From the NCBI GenBank assembly GCA_001548435.1, contig AP017309.1, positions 186,001 to 250,000 of the forward strand: a stretch of 64,000 nt of DNA. The letters run 5' to 3'. Below, in pieces: positions 29,827-39,184 of the stretch. How positions within the stretch are numbered: position 1 is the first letter of the stretch; each line of letters begins with the position of its first letter. A model generated the notes under the pieces. That model was given only the letters and a program-made list of their open reading frames with translations. It was not told the DNA's origin and ran no database searches. Both the position numbers and the translations under genes were made by a program. This stretch comes from Leptolyngbya sp. NIES-3755. Its GTDB lineage: Bacteria > Cyanobacteriota > Cyanobacteriia > Leptolyngbyales > Leptolyngbyaceae.

Positions 29827-30059
29827 CGACAGTCATTACCGAAAGCAATCCCAAACCGAATGTGGTAGCTGGGGCATTGGAGGGTGGAGCAGATGCTGTT
29901 TTAGGTTCAATTGAAGAGCGCAATAAACAAGCAATCAAAGAGATAGAGCAACGTCCAAACTCTCTCTTTATTGCATCTGGTAGCCCAGTCCAAGTGTTTG
30001 TGAATCAATCGATGCTACTGCCGAACTAATCAACGTTTCACAAAGCTTACCATCGCAAT

Positions 30060-30761
30060 ATGAAGCATTTACTTTTAGCTGTTGGCGTTTCAATATTTGC
30101 CATAGGAGCAATGTCACCTGCTCAGGCACAAACCCGCAGCGATCGCTTAAATTCTCCTGTCTCAACGACTCAGCAAAGCTCATTAACCACGATCGAGCTT
30201 TACGCAGGTCATGGCGTGTCACTAGATTTTCGTCCCACTCGCGAGACCATTCGCAAAGCTTGGCTCGATGATCCATCACAAGTCACACTTGACTTTGATG
30301 ATGCCAATTGCCAAAGCGCAAATCGGCAAAGTTCATGCGCTGCTAATGTCATTCATCTACGTCGAATTCAGCGTTTGAAGTTTCCCAACTTGCCTACGAC
30401 GGCGACAACCCTACTAACAGTAATGAGCGATCGCGCTCTTTACACCTTTCGCTTGACCTTCCCAAATTCTGGTAGTCCTCGTTACTCTGCGATAGCCATT
30501 CAGCCAAATCGAATGACTTCAACATCTGTTTCCAGTGGAATTCGAGGGCGCTCAGGAGCAGAGTTAATTGAGCAAGGCTTACAAATTGCTGCGGCGCGAC
30601 GGTTGATCTCGCGGCGAGATGCACTATGGAATCGTTTAGAATCCCTAATCACTTTGGTTAGAAACGGAGTCCAGGTTGCTGATGCTGCAAGACAAGTGGG
30701 TGTCTCCCAACAGCTAGTCGCACGACTCGTTGAAATGGGATTGAAAACACAGTCGGTATAG
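30060..30761 (+). CDS. VirB9/TrbG-like outer-membrane secretion protein
   Basis: 233 residues. Signal peptide (LLLAVGVSIFAIGAMSPAQAQ, cleavage near residue 24). Then IELYAGHGVSLDFRPTRETI, AWLDDPSQVTLDFDD, VIHLRRIQRLKFPNLP and TTLLTVMSDRALYTFRLTFP, the strand pattern of the VirB9 N-terminal domain (DPS, then T-x-L-x-V, then YxFxL). The C-terminus is an HTH-like helix (AARQVGVSQQLVARLVEMG), odd for VirB9. It lies immediately after virB10, its usual partner. Confidence 0.65.
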   Translation: MKHLLLAVGVSIFAIGAMSPAQAQTRSDRLNSPVSTTQQSSLTTIELYAGHGVSLDFRPTRETIRKAWLDDPSQVTLDFDDANCQSANRQSSCAANVIHLRRIQRLKFPNLPTTATTLLTVMSDRALYTFRLTFPNSGSPRYSAIAIQPNRMTSTSVSSGIRGRSGAELIEQGLQIAAARRLISRRDALWNRLESLITLVRNGVQVADAARQVGVSQQLVARLVEMGLKTQSV

Positions 30762-30777
30762 TCATTGAAATCGAACC

Positions 30778-33060
30778 ATGATTAGCACGGGTGGAATCCG
30801 ACGAATTACGCTTCTAAAATCACTCATCATTGGGCTTACGATCGTTTGCATCACCCTACTCTTTCCAGCAAGCGTTGCCGCTAGTCCAGATGCTGAGACA
30901 ACACTACCGATTGCTTCGGTCGAGTGGGATGGGCAATATGCTCGAATTCCTGATTGGTCAGAAATTACGCTTCATTCGCTTCCACCCATTCTCGAAGATG
31001 GTGAGTTTACTGCGCCTTCGGACTTGAATCAAGCTCTGGGTTATGATCTTTCCCGCCGTTGGAGAGCAGGGCAAACCGCAGATAGTTACCTGAAGCTAGG
31101 AGACTTTCAAACGAGTCTTTATCCTCAGTTTTTCAATTTGTACACGGTCTCTCAACTTACTCGACTCGACCTAAAACAAGTCGCCTTATCCAACTTCAAG
31201 GCTGCAACCCAGCAAACCCTTAATCAATTGATTACTGCGATTCCTGGTCTGGGTAGCTATCGACTAAATCAGGTTCCTGCAATCGCAGCATTATTTGATC
31301 AAAAGTTTCCAGGAACACCTGGATTTAACCCAAGTTCTGATAACACGATCGCAGAAATTCTAAGCGCGAATCCTCAGTTTGGGCAATTAAATTTAGGGCA
31401 ACTTGGGCAGAAACTAGATCAATTTTCAATCGCGGACATTCCCAATCTACAGAACGTTCCACTACAGAATTTAGCGAATTGGGAGAATAGCTTAATTTCA
31501 GAAGTACCAGGATTAGGAAATGTACCGCTGGCTCAGATGCCAAATCCTGTTCAAGCAACGGGAATGATTGGGATTGTTGATGTCGTGTACGGAACAGCAG
31601 AAAGCGATCGACGTAATACGATTTCAGGTAGCGATCGCGAAGGCTTTCAAGTTTCCTGCAAAGAGAACTGTGCTTACATTGAACTTGCTGGCGCACCTCC
31701 TTTGTATGGCAAACAATGGATTTCTGGCAAATATCAGAAAGTAAAAGGTGGCTCTGGGATTTTAGGCGCAGTTAATGGCGGTAAAGAACCGACAGGGCGA
31801 CATCCATTCGGTGATGCCTTCAAAGTTTCGGTTTGGGATGTGGACGAAAGTACAGGAACTATTTCAACAGCGCTGCATTTCCGAATTTGTAAACGTGGAC
31901 TTCCTGATTTGGGATGTACACCCTATTTCTTAGGTCCGGTTCCATTCCTGAACTATCACGAGAAAGAACCTATCTTCACAGGTTTACTCGATAGTCAGGG
32001 CGGTGCATCGAGTGGAGCATCGATTCCTGAAGGAGTCATCGATCGAGCCAGGGCAATGGGCATTCCCGCAGAAGCATTACCAGGCTATCAAGAAGCAGTA
32101 TTTGGCGATGACGGAGAAATTTGTGGAATCGGGGCAGGCAATGTCGATTTCAAAGCCCTTGCCGCAGCATTTTCGAGCATTGAAGGGAATTACGGATCGG
32201 CAGGTAGCTTTGTCTGCGATGGCGATGGCAATTGTGGACGGGGACTAGGACGCTATCAATATATGTCCTACCGCTCTGATGTGCGGGCATCAATTCAACG
32301 ACAAGAAGGCGGGACGGCTTTTCTCGCCAAGGCAGATTCTGGGGCATCGATTAGCGAAGCAGAAATTACCCGCTTCTTTCCAGCTTCGGCTCAAGACAGC
32401 ATTTTCAAGGCTGACCAAACTCGCAATATTCAACAAGCTCAACGCGAAGGCTTTTCGGGAGATCGCTTAATCGAGCGAGTCGGGCAAATTCACTTCGGCG
32501 GTCCTTATGCTCCAATTGATGGCAATGCAACTGATGGAAACGGACGATTAACACTCAAAACTTACGGTCAAGAGCTTGCCAGGAACTATAAGTCTGCTGC
32601 CAAGCGTAGTGGTGATTGTGCTAAATCAGCTAATGTAAAATCATCTGGACACTTGATTAATCCTGCACCCGGATACTCAATTACGAGTGACTTCGGAGCG
32701 CGTGAGAGTCCTTGTGCAGGATGCAGCAGTTTTCATCGCGGACTCGATCTTGGCGCACCTGAAGGAACTTCAGTTCGTGCAGCAGATGGCGGTAAAGTCG
32801 TTTATGCAGGTTGGGCAGAGGGCTACGGTAATGTAGTCATCATTGAGCATAGTAACGGAATGCAAACTCGGTATGCTCACCTGTCCGAAATGACGACTCA
32901 GGTAGGAACATCCGTTGGTCAAGGACAGATAATTGCTCGAAGTGGACATAGCGGAGTTGGCACAGGACCGCACTTACATTTTGAAGTTCGTACTGGCGCA
33001 ACGCCAGGACAGCCCTTTAGTGGAACAGCAGCCGATCCAAGAAAATATCTCAGTTTGTAG
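30778..33060 (+). CDS. Exported cell-wall hydrolase: transglycosylase-like plus M23 peptidase (VirB1-like role)
   Basis: 760 residues. Signal or anchor segment at about 15-38. A helical middle (about 100-265) with NLG-type short repeats; a segment with SSIEGNYGSAGSFVCDGD and GRGLGRYQYMSYRSDVRAS (about 460-510) resembles lytic transglycosylase/lysozyme-like folds. The C-terminal 130 residues are LytM/M23: SSFHRGLDLGAPEGTSVRAA, VIIEHSNGMQTRYAHLSEM and GTGPHLHFEVRTG carry the zinc ligands (HxxxD, HxH). Such bifunctional proteins open peptidoglycan for pilus assembly. The gene lies inside the virB operon. Confidence 0.85.
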   Translation: MISTGGIRRITLLKSLIIGLTIVCITLLFPASVAASPDAETTLPIASVEWDGQYARIPDWSEITLHSLPPILEDGEFTAPSDLNQALGYDLSRRWRAGQTADSYLKLGDFQTSLYPQFFNLYTVSQLTRLDLKQVALSNFKAATQQTLNQLITAIPGLGSYRLNQVPAIAALFDQKFPGTPGFNPSSDNTIAEILSANPQFGQLNLGQLGQKLDQFSIADIPNLQNVPLQNLANWENSLISEVPGLGNVPLAQMPNPVQATGMIGIVDVVYGTAESDRRNTISGSDREGFQVSCKENCAYIELAGAPPLYGKQWISGKYQKVKGGSGILGAVNGGKEPTGRHPFGDAFKVSVWDVDESTGTISTALHFRICKRGLPDLGCTPYFLGPVPFLNYHEKEPIFTGLLDSQGGASSGASIPEGVIDRARAMGIPAEALPGYQEAVFGDDGEICGIGAGNVDFKALAAAFSSIEGNYGSAGSFVCDGDGNCGRGLGRYQYMSYRSDVRASIQRQEGGTAFLAKADSGASISEAEITRFFPASAQDSIFKADQTRNIQQAQREGFSGDRLIERVGQIHFGGPYAPIDGNATDGNGRLTLKTYGQELARNYKSAAKRSGDCAKSANVKSSGHLINPAPGYSITSDFGARESPCAGCSSFHRGLDLGAPEGTSVRAADGGKVVYAGWAEGYGNVVIIEHSNGMQTRYAHLSEMTTQVGTSVGQGQIIARSGHSGVGTGPHLHFEVRTGATPGQPFSGTAADPRKYLSL

Positions 33061-33081
33061 TCGTTAGCCAGGAGTTAAAGT

Positions 33082-33582
33082 ATGACGCACAAGTTTCTCA
33101 AAAAGCCACTGTTTGTTAAAATCGCGGTACTGCTATTTGTTGGGTGGATAATCCTTAAAGTTGCGCCTTCCTTCGCTCAATCAAACAATATTCCTGCGGC
33201 TGTCAATTCCTGTATTCCTAAAGCTCAAGTGGCTGGTACTGAACCGATTGGTTCCACCGTAGCGCAAGGTAAAAACTATTATCTACTCGCTGCCTATGAG
33301 CAAGGCGATCCGATTGCCAGTGATTTGATTATCTCGATCGCTAAGAAAAGCTGTCGAAGAGAATTTTACAATCCGACTGGCGATCGACTAGCACTAGCAA
33401 GTGCAGTTCCGCAAATAGTTGCGCGTCAATTGACCCTACAACGTTATCAAAGAGAAATCAAACGCATCGATAGAACTGCGTTTGAGCAACAAGTCAAACA
33501 ATCGAGAAGCGATCGCTGGTTTGACGAAGAAGCTTGGGCGTTGCAACAGCTACACATTCGTTCAGGAAAAGCTAGTCAGTAG
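33082..33582 (+). CDS. Exported small protein of the conjugation operon
   Basis: 166 residues. An N-terminal hydrophobic segment (IAVLLFVGWIILKVAPSFAQ, residues 14-33) ending in a signal-peptidase-like site predicts export. The body has CIPKAQVAGTEPIGSTVAQG and YYLLAAYEQGDPIASDLIIS, with two cysteines. No family recognised. It is 21 bp after the hydrolase gene, preceded by AGGAG, so co-translated with it. Confidence 0.6.
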   Translation: MTHKFLKKPLFVKIAVLLFVGWIILKVAPSFAQSNNIPAAVNSCIPKAQVAGTEPIGSTVAQGKNYYLLAAYEQGDPIASDLIISIAKKSCRREFYNPTGDRLALASAVPQIVARQLTLQRYQREIKRIDRTAFEQQVKQSRSDRWFDEEAWALQQLHIRSGKASQ

Positions 33583-33594
33583 GAGAAGAGAGTT

Positions 33595-34146
33595 ATGCGG
33601 CTCAGATTTCGATTGATTGCATTCGTGAGTTTAATTCTTGTAGGTACGATCGCAGTTCTCGCCATGAAAAGTGCATCAACTGAAACGGGTTGGCAAGAAG
33701 CGGCTCGATCTGCACCTCCAGGTCTGATGCAGCAAGTTGTTAAAGAGAACCTAAGTCCTGACTTTGCGGGTGACGTTGAACGAATGAAGGTTTGGAAGAT
33801 TTTTCAATCCGGGCAATCTAAGCCGCTCTTTCTTATTGATACGCGCAGCATGAACGAGGCAACCCATCCACATGAAAATCCTTTATGTGGCGCATTAGGT
33901 TGCAAATTCTTAGGTTATGTCTCCACGACTAAAGATCGATATCAACAAGTTCTTGATCACTACCTTAAGCCACAACTCCCTCCCAAAGTTTCTCTCATCG
34001 AGCCGTCTTTCACAATTCGGAACGGGCTACCGACCCTGAAGGTTAATCAATTAAACGGCAAACAGATTAAACAATCGACGTTTGCTTTCAACGGCAAAGG
34101 ATATGAAGTTGTAGAAATTCAGGTGTTACCTAAAGTGTATGAGTGA
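33595..34146 (+). CDS. Exported or membrane-anchored protein before the coupling protein
   Basis: 183 residues; one N-terminal hydrophobic helix (FRLIAFVSLILVGTIAVLAM) and a periplasmic body with CGALGCKFLGYV and FTIRNGLPTLKVNQLNGK. AGGAGAAGAG precedes the ATG. The 3' end overlaps virD4 by 8 bp, implying coupled expression. Function unknown; a VirB7- or entry-exclusion-like role cannot be judged. Confidence 0.6.
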   Translation: MRLRFRLIAFVSLILVGTIAVLAMKSASTETGWQEAARSAPPGLMQQVVKENLSPDFAGDVERMKVWKIFQSGQSKPLFLIDTRSMNEATHPHENPLCGALGCKFLGYVSTTKDRYQQVLDHYLKPQLPPKVSLIEPSFTIRNGLPTLKVNQLNGKQIKQSTFAFNGKGYEVVEIQVLPKVYE

Positions 34147-35911
34147 TGTCAATGTTAAGCAAAACAATCAAGGCAATATCACTGAGATCAGCCATGCTGC
34201 ATCAACAACGTTACTCAATACAACTCAGGCTTTAATGAAGTCAGGAATGGGACTTTTATTAGTCGGATTGTGTCTCTTCAGCATTAGTATGAATCTCTTG
34301 AATTCTAAAAAAGGCAAAATTTCGACGGGACGGCTCGGCGGTCGTGCAGAAAAACGAGTTGCAAGAACGATCGCGCATCGACAACGGAAACAGAGAAAAC
34401 ACAATCGAGTTACATTGAGAGCAGGAACTCTAGAAGTTCCCGAAATGCAGCAGGGTATTGCGGTATGCGGTGCGCCCAATAGCGGCAAGACTTACAGCAT
34501 TATTGATCCAATGATTCGAGACGCGATCGCGCAAGGACTCGCGATCGTCGTCTACGATTTCAAAGGGGCACAAATTGAGGCTCATGCCGCTTACGCTGCG
34601 GCGCAAGGATATCGTGTTCATGTATTTGCACCTGGTTTCCCTTATACCGGAGTTTGTAATCCGCTCGATTTTGTGCGTGATCCGGCAGATTCGCTCATGG
34701 CAGGACAGCTTGCTGAGGTCATCTACAAAAATACCCGTCGCGGCAGCAATGCCAGCGAAAATGACTTCTTTTCTAGCGCTGGGCAAAAGCTAGTCGAAGC
34801 TGTGATGCTATTAGCAAAAACTACTCTGTACCCAGATTTGCTAATGGCAAAAAAGATCTTGAATTTGCCCAACTTACCGACGCGCATTAAACAAGCAGGG
34901 GAAGCAAACAAGATTCCAACTTGGACGTTAGAAAGCTTTAGTCAACTGCTGTCGTCGGAGGATGCTGAAAAACAAGTCGCAGGAATTGTCGCAACGGCCC
35001 AACGCACTTTCGACAAATTTATCGGTAAAGATCTGATTGCCAGCTTCGTCGGAGAGACAACAATTCCGCTTGATCTAACTGGAAAGCAAATTTTATTTCT
35101 CCAGGTCGATACTCAGAAGCGCGATGTGGTTGCGCCTCTACTTGCTGCAATGCTGCATTTGATTGTTGCCCGAAACTTTTCTCAACCGCGAAAAGAGCCT
35201 CTCGTTGTTAGTTTAGATGAGTTGCCCACATTGTATTTGGATGGTTTACCGAAGTGGATTAACGAGTTTCGTTCCTATGGTCTTTGTGCAATTCTAGGCT
35301 ATCAAAACTTCGCTCAACTACAACACACCTATGGGCGAGAACTATCGAAGGCGATCTTTGCTGCTTGTGGAACGAAAGTGTTTTTTAACCCGCGTGATGA
35401 CGAAACGGCTGCCTTAGTTTCGCGGTATTTAGGGGAAAAAGAAGTTCGGCTACATACGCGATCGCATAGTTATGGAATGCAGCGCAGCACAAGTCGAAAT
35501 GAGCAGTATCAAAAGGTTTCGTTGCTAACTGTCGATGAAATTCTCAAGCTCGATCAGGGTGAATGTGTTTTCATTAATCCAGCTTACAAAGGTCAGGGTG
35601 AGGCTTCGGTTCCTCTAAAGCTAAAGCTGAAAATCCCTAAATGCGAAGATGAGCTTCAGCAGGCAAGTGAGAAGTTATGGCGTAAAACGGTGCGCGATCG
35701 TCTAGCCGAGCGAATGGCGAAGCTACAAATTACAGAAGCCGAACTTGATGCAGAAGCAGAAAAACGACAACAGATCGCAGAAAGCCAATTTCCACTTCAA
35801 TCGGGCGATGAGGTTGCTAAAGATGACGTTGAGGGTGATTACCAAAATATAGATACTCAAGACACAGCTACTGATGATTCGTACAACGCAGATGATTACA
35901 CCGAGTATTAA
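34139..35911 (+). CDS. virD4: VirD4/TraG-type coupling protein
   Basis: 590 residues. An N-terminal membrane segment (MGLLLVGLCLFSISMNLL), then Walker A AVCGAPNSGKTYSII (G111-T118), AIVVYDFKGAQIEAHAAYAA, the TraG-type NPLDFV segment, Walker B PLVVSLDELPTLYL and the late motif CAILGYQNFAQLQ. These ATPases bring the relaxase-DNA complex to the secretion channel. The acidic C-terminal tail (after about 540) may bind the relaxosome. Fully open. Confidence 0.92.
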   Translation: MSDVNVKQNNQGNITEISHAASTTLLNTTQALMKSGMGLLLVGLCLFSISMNLLNSKKGKISTGRLGGRAEKRVARTIAHRQRKQRKHNRVTLRAGTLEVPEMQQGIAVCGAPNSGKTYSIIDPMIRDAIAQGLAIVVYDFKGAQIEAHAAYAAAQGYRVHVFAPGFPYTGVCNPLDFVRDPADSLMAGQLAEVIYKNTRRGSNASENDFFSSAGQKLVEAVMLLAKTTLYPDLLMAKKILNLPNLPTRIKQAGEANKIPTWTLESFSQLLSSEDAEKQVAGIVATAQRTFDKFIGKDLIASFVGETTIPLDLTGKQILFLQVDTQKRDVVAPLLAAMLHLIVARNFSQPRKEPLVVSLDELPTLYLDGLPKWINEFRSYGLCAILGYQNFAQLQHTYGRELSKAIFAACGTKVFFNPRDDETAALVSRYLGEKEVRLHTRSHSYGMQRSTSRNEQYQKVSLLTVDEILKLDQGECVFINPAYKGQGEASVPLKLKLKIPKCEDELQQASEKLWRKTVRDRLAERMAKLQITEAELDAEAEKRQQIAESQFPLQSGDEVAKDDVEGDYQNIDTQDTATDDSYNADDYTEY

Positions 35912-35953
35912 TTTCTAAAAACACTGATTTTGAGAACACTGAGAGGAACTGAC

Positions 35954-36334
35954 ATGGTACAGACATTCAAAGCGCAAGACATTCAGGCTTTGCTACAAGA
36001 GTGGGAGTTATCCGAAACAGCGATCGCAGTTCTCGCCAAAGAACCCGAAATCGTTACTGAACTCATTCACGCTAGACATCTACCCCTTTTGCCTCCTGGC
36101 TATGTTCCAACGGTTGTCGAACTGTTATTTGATGATGTTCCCTATGTTCGCTCTGAGAAAGGACAACTCGTTTACCTGCGGTATTGCGAACCAGATTATC
36201 AGCCTCCGTTTGTTGAATATCGCTTTGATGGACAAATGGCTGTCTTTCAAGTAGGTGGAGAGTACGTGGTGAATCGGGTTGAAGGAATGGCTCAAGCGAT
36301 CGCGCTACAAGGATTGCTGCACAAGGAGGATTAA
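35954..36334 (+). CDS. Hypothetical protein following virD4
   Basis: 126 residues from ATG 35954, preferred over an upstream start because GAGAGGA stands 7-13 bases before it. Begins MVQTFKAQDIQALLQEWELS; central ELLFDDVPYVRSEKGQLVYL; ends VEGMAQAIALQGLLHKED. No known domain. Co-directional with virD4 and the following interrupted gene, and conserved-looking in codon use. Confidence 0.6.
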   Translation: MVQTFKAQDIQALLQEWELSETAIAVLAKEPEIVTELIHARHLPLLPPGYVPTVVELLFDDVPYVRSEKGQLVYLRYCEPDYQPPFVEYRFDGQMAVFQVGGEYVVNRVEGMAQAIALQGLLHKED

Positions 36335-36337
36335 TCA

Positions 36338-36429
36338 TGGTTTTTACCGTCAATCCCGCAGAAGCACAGGCAATGCAAGAAGATCAGGCTCAATTGTTGA
36401 GCGCGATCATGCAAGCCACACGCGGAATG
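36338..36429 (+). pseudogene. 5' end of a 657-codon gene cut off by IS1 copy 2
   Basis: ATG 36338 begins MVFTVNPAEAQAMQEDQAQL and reaches ...MQATRGM at the IS. Into the element the frame adds Gly-Ser-Ala-Ile and stops. Joined across the IS, with one duplication removed, it continues exactly in frame into the 627-residue ORF at 37293, so the intact gene was about 657 codons long. AAGGAGG precedes this start. Confidence 0.88.
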
Positions 36430-37287
36430 GGTAGTGCTATTTAGGAAATGACGTAGAAAAAAGCGTGAGCGAGAATGGAGAAGTAGCCTAACCTTGCCTG
36501 CTGACACAACGCTGATGATCAAACCCTTACTGACCTGTCCGAACTGTGGCTCTCATGACATCAACAAAAATGGCACGACTCGCCACGGGAACCAGAACTA
36601 CAAATGTCGCGATTGTGGACGGCAGTTCGTCGAGAATCCAAAATGGAAACGGATTGGCGATGATACCAAGTCCACAATCGAGCGAATGCTGCTCGAAAAG
36701 ATTCCGCTTGCTGGTATCGCTCGAAGCTTGCAAGTCAGCGAAAGCTGGTTGCAGCAATACGTGAATGCTTACTATCAAACCGTTCCTCGCTCAGTGCAAG
36801 TGCAACCAAAACCCCGGAAACGCTTGAATGTGCAGATGGACGAGTTATGGTCGTTCGTCGATGACAAAGGCAATGAGCAATGGGTGTGGTTAGCGCTCGA
36901 TGTTGAAACTCGCGAAGTTGTCGGGTGTTATGTTGGAGACCGTTCGAGTGAATCAGCAACTGCGCTCTGGCAATCTTTGCCTGCGGTCTATCGTCAATGC
37001 GCCGTTTGCTATACCGATTTCTGGGTTTCTTATCCACCTGCCCTCCCAAGTTCACGTCATCGACCTGTAGACAAAAGCAGTGGTTTGACGAGCTACATTG
37101 AGCGCTTTAACAATACCTTACGGCAACGAGTGTCTCGATTAGTGCGAAAAACCTTGTCATTCTCGAAGAAAGTTGACAATCACATTGCTGCTATCTGGAA
37201 CTTCATTCATCACTATAACGAACAACAGTCAAGTATCCTCGTCTAAAATCAGCATATTTTCTTCATCCTTTCCTTAATAGCACTACC
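36430..37287 (+). mobile_element. IS1-family insertion sequence, copy 2 (858 bp)
   Basis: Same ends, length and orientation as the copy at 28969-29826, offset by exactly 7461 bp. Target duplication GCGGAATG at 36422-36429 and 37288-37295. The two direct copies could recombine and delete the 7.46 kb between them, which holds virB9, the hydrolase and virD4. Confidence 0.95.
36515..37246 (+). CDS. IS1-family transposase, copy 2
   Basis: Identical in sequence to the protein at 29054-29785, with the same zinc-finger, HTH and DDE motifs. It is intact, so either copy could supply transposase for both elements. Confidence 0.93.
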   Translation: MIKPLLTCPNCGSHDINKNGTTRHGNQNYKCRDCGRQFVENPKWKRIGDDTKSTIERMLLEKIPLAGIARSLQVSESWLQQYVNAYYQTVPRSVQVQPKPRKRLNVQMDELWSFVDDKGNEQWVWLALDVETREVVGCYVGDRSSESATALWQSLPAVYRQCAVCYTDFWVSYPPALPSSRHRPVDKSSGLTSYIERFNNTLRQRVSRLVRKTLSFSKKVDNHIAAIWNFIHHYNEQQSSILV

Positions 37288-37292
37288 GCGGA

Positions 37293-39176
37293 ATGGTTAG
37301 TGCTTTAGACCGTTCTCGCTCCCAACTCCAAGAAAAGCCTCAAACCATGCGGATTCAAATGGGACGGCGTTTAGTATATGGGCTAATGGCGCGAGGCGAG
37401 TTCCGTAATGAATTAACTCCGGATCGTCTTAAAACAATTTTTGATGCCTTGCAAAGACCCGCAAGCGAAGACGTTGACTTGAAAAAGTATCAAGGAAAAA
37501 TTCCAGCGATCGAAATCAAGGACGGTGACACTGTTCTATTTCGCGAAGAAAGCGACGGAGTTGTAACCGCTAATCAGATTGCGTTTCAAGTTCAACGACA
37601 AACTCAATCTGAGAAAAACAATTTAACTGCTGAGAACACAAATACTGAGAAACAAACTCAAGCACCTGAGACGAAAAGCTTACAATCACAATCTAATTTG
37701 ACTGAGCATCAACAGCGACTACAGCAAGCACAACAGCTTAGAGTTCTGGCTCAATCTGTTTTGGATCTACAAGGAGTCACAACACCAATCGGAAATCGTC
37801 AATATCAGTCTAAAAACTTTACCATCATTGAGAATGCAGAAAATGACACGCTAACGATTGCGTCTCAAGACAAAACTGTGCTTCAAACGACTCGTGAAGG
37901 GCAAATCTTAGTTGTAGCTCCGAATGATATTCCGACTGCTCTTGATGAAATTAGCGAAGCATACAAGCAAGCGGAAGAACTGCAATGGCGCACGGAATCG
38001 AACGAGCCACCTCCAGAAGATCTCAGCTTAGATTGGCAAGCTCAGAATATTCAGGCACAAGATATTGCACATACGGCTCAGTTTCTACTGAATCCTTTAG
38101 GGGATGAAAAGCCGATGTATGATACGGTTGCAATTACAGATTACAAAATTGCTCAGGATGCGGACGGCTTAACGATCACACGCGGCAACGATGAGATAGT
38201 TCTCATCGTGCGAGAGGGTCAAGTTTGGGACTATGGATCAACCGAGCAAGATTGGCAAGCCTTTCAACGCTTTCAGCCTCAGAGATCAAATCTCAATGAG
38301 CAGGAGACACAAACCGATCGAGTCCATTTAACGGCTGATTTTACCCCGATGTTAGCAGAGGGTGAAAACACACTTCCCGCGATCGCGGTTGCCCAGAGAG
38401 AGGTCGCTAAACTCCCGGATGGAGCAACAAAACAACTGCTTCAGGCAACCCATCAAGATTGGAAACAGCAAGTTCTTCAAGGATTAGGGCAAGGCTTACG
38501 AGAAACGATGAGTTGGTTAGGGTCACGTCCAGAAACAATGCGCGATCAAAGCATTGCCCGATCGTCATTAGAACTCTTTCATCGAGGCTATCTTCGCACC
38601 AGCGAGAAAGCGTATGAAGTGGGCAATTTCAAAGTTAGTTTACAAGGAGCAAATATCTATATCGTCAGTGATGCAACCGGGGAGTTAATGCGATTCAAAG
38701 CAACGAAATCCCCTATACCTGGAATCCATCAGCAAAGCATTCAAGTTCTCTCGAAAAGCGATCAGTTAACCTCTGCACATCAAGCTGTTTTTCAGCAGAT
38801 GCGACAAGATAAATCTCTAACGCCAGTGGGAGAGTTAGATGTAGAAGCGCGGTATGGTGCGAAAACCCAGCGAGTCGAGCAAACGGTTCGAGCCTTTCTC
38901 CAGTCCCAAAATGCCAGAGTTTGGGACAAAGAAAAAGGTCGATTCAAATTTGAAATCGGTGAAGACAATTTTCTCAAAATCACGGATAAGCGCGATGGTC
39001 GAGGCGTGGTTTATCGCCGCGACAATGGGCGCGTAATGTCGCGGCTACAGCCAAACGATTTCGCTCATTTCGACCGCTTGGCGGCTCAACTGCAACCTTC
39101 TGAACGTCAGCAAGATGCGTCTCAGGAGAAAACCCGCTCCAATCAAAAGCAGTCGTCTGGAATGGAGTTGAGCTAG
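37293..39176 (+). CDS. Large helical plasmid protein, now starting within the IS target duplication
   Basis: 627 residues from ATG 37293, which is created by the duplicated GCGGAATG; it was codon 31 before insertion. Domain-poor: residues about 145-235 (LRVLAQSVLDLQG, YQSKNFTIIENAENDTLTIA) and 430-500 (KAYEVGNFKVSLQGANIYIV) look like repeated mixed strands containing Q-rich linkers, with a similar unit near 265-315 (MYDTVAITDYKIAQDADGLT). This suggests a three-fold internal repeat of a small domain. It lies between virD4 and the polyvalent protein, so may act with transferred DNA or in host takeover. Expression now depends on read-through or an IS promoter. Confidence 0.6.
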   Translation: MVSALDRSRSQLQEKPQTMRIQMGRRLVYGLMARGEFRNELTPDRLKTIFDALQRPASEDVDLKKYQGKIPAIEIKDGDTVLFREESDGVVTANQIAFQVQRQTQSEKNNLTAENTNTEKQTQAPETKSLQSQSNLTEHQQRLQQAQQLRVLAQSVLDLQGVTTPIGNRQYQSKNFTIIENAENDTLTIASQDKTVLQTTREGQILVVAPNDIPTALDEISEAYKQAEELQWRTESNEPPPEDLSLDWQAQNIQAQDIAHTAQFLLNPLGDEKPMYDTVAITDYKIAQDADGLTITRGNDEIVLIVREGQVWDYGSTEQDWQAFQRFQPQRSNLNEQETQTDRVHLTADFTPMLAEGENTLPAIAVAQREVAKLPDGATKQLLQATHQDWKQQVLQGLGQGLRETMSWLGSRPETMRDQSIARSSLELFHRGYLRTSEKAYEVGNFKVSLQGANIYIVSDATGELMRFKATKSPIPGIHQQSIQVLSKSDQLTSAHQAVFQQMRQDKSLTPVGELDVEARYGAKTQRVEQTVRAFLQSQNARVWDKEKGRFKFEIGEDNFLKITDKRDGRGVVYRRDNGRVMSRLQPNDFAHFDRLAAQLQPSERQQDASQEKTRSNQKQSSGMELS

Positions 39177-39184
39177 GAGGCATT

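Larger units (their letters stand above)
27457..30029 (+). pseudogene. virB10: virB10/trbI-like gene interrupted by an IS1-family element
   Basis: The 5' part (27457-28968) encodes an N-terminal cytoplasmic segment, one membrane helix (KLALIGLLLIPVFGFAALFL, about 50-69), a long Pro/Gln/Ser-rich linker and a C-terminal VirB10-like domain (TPVTLSSFRSAEATRKTNSD, IPSGAHLLAQVEQF). The IS adds Gly-Ser-Ala-Ile and stops the frame at 28983. After the element the frame resumes at 29835 with ITESNPKPNVVAGALEGG and ends NSLFIASGSPVQVFVNQSML at 30029, a typical VirB10 end. Removing the IS and one copy of the 8-bp duplication (CGACAGTC) restores about 568 codons. The outer-membrane-pore tail is lost, so secretion is probably disabled. 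Confidence 0.88.
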
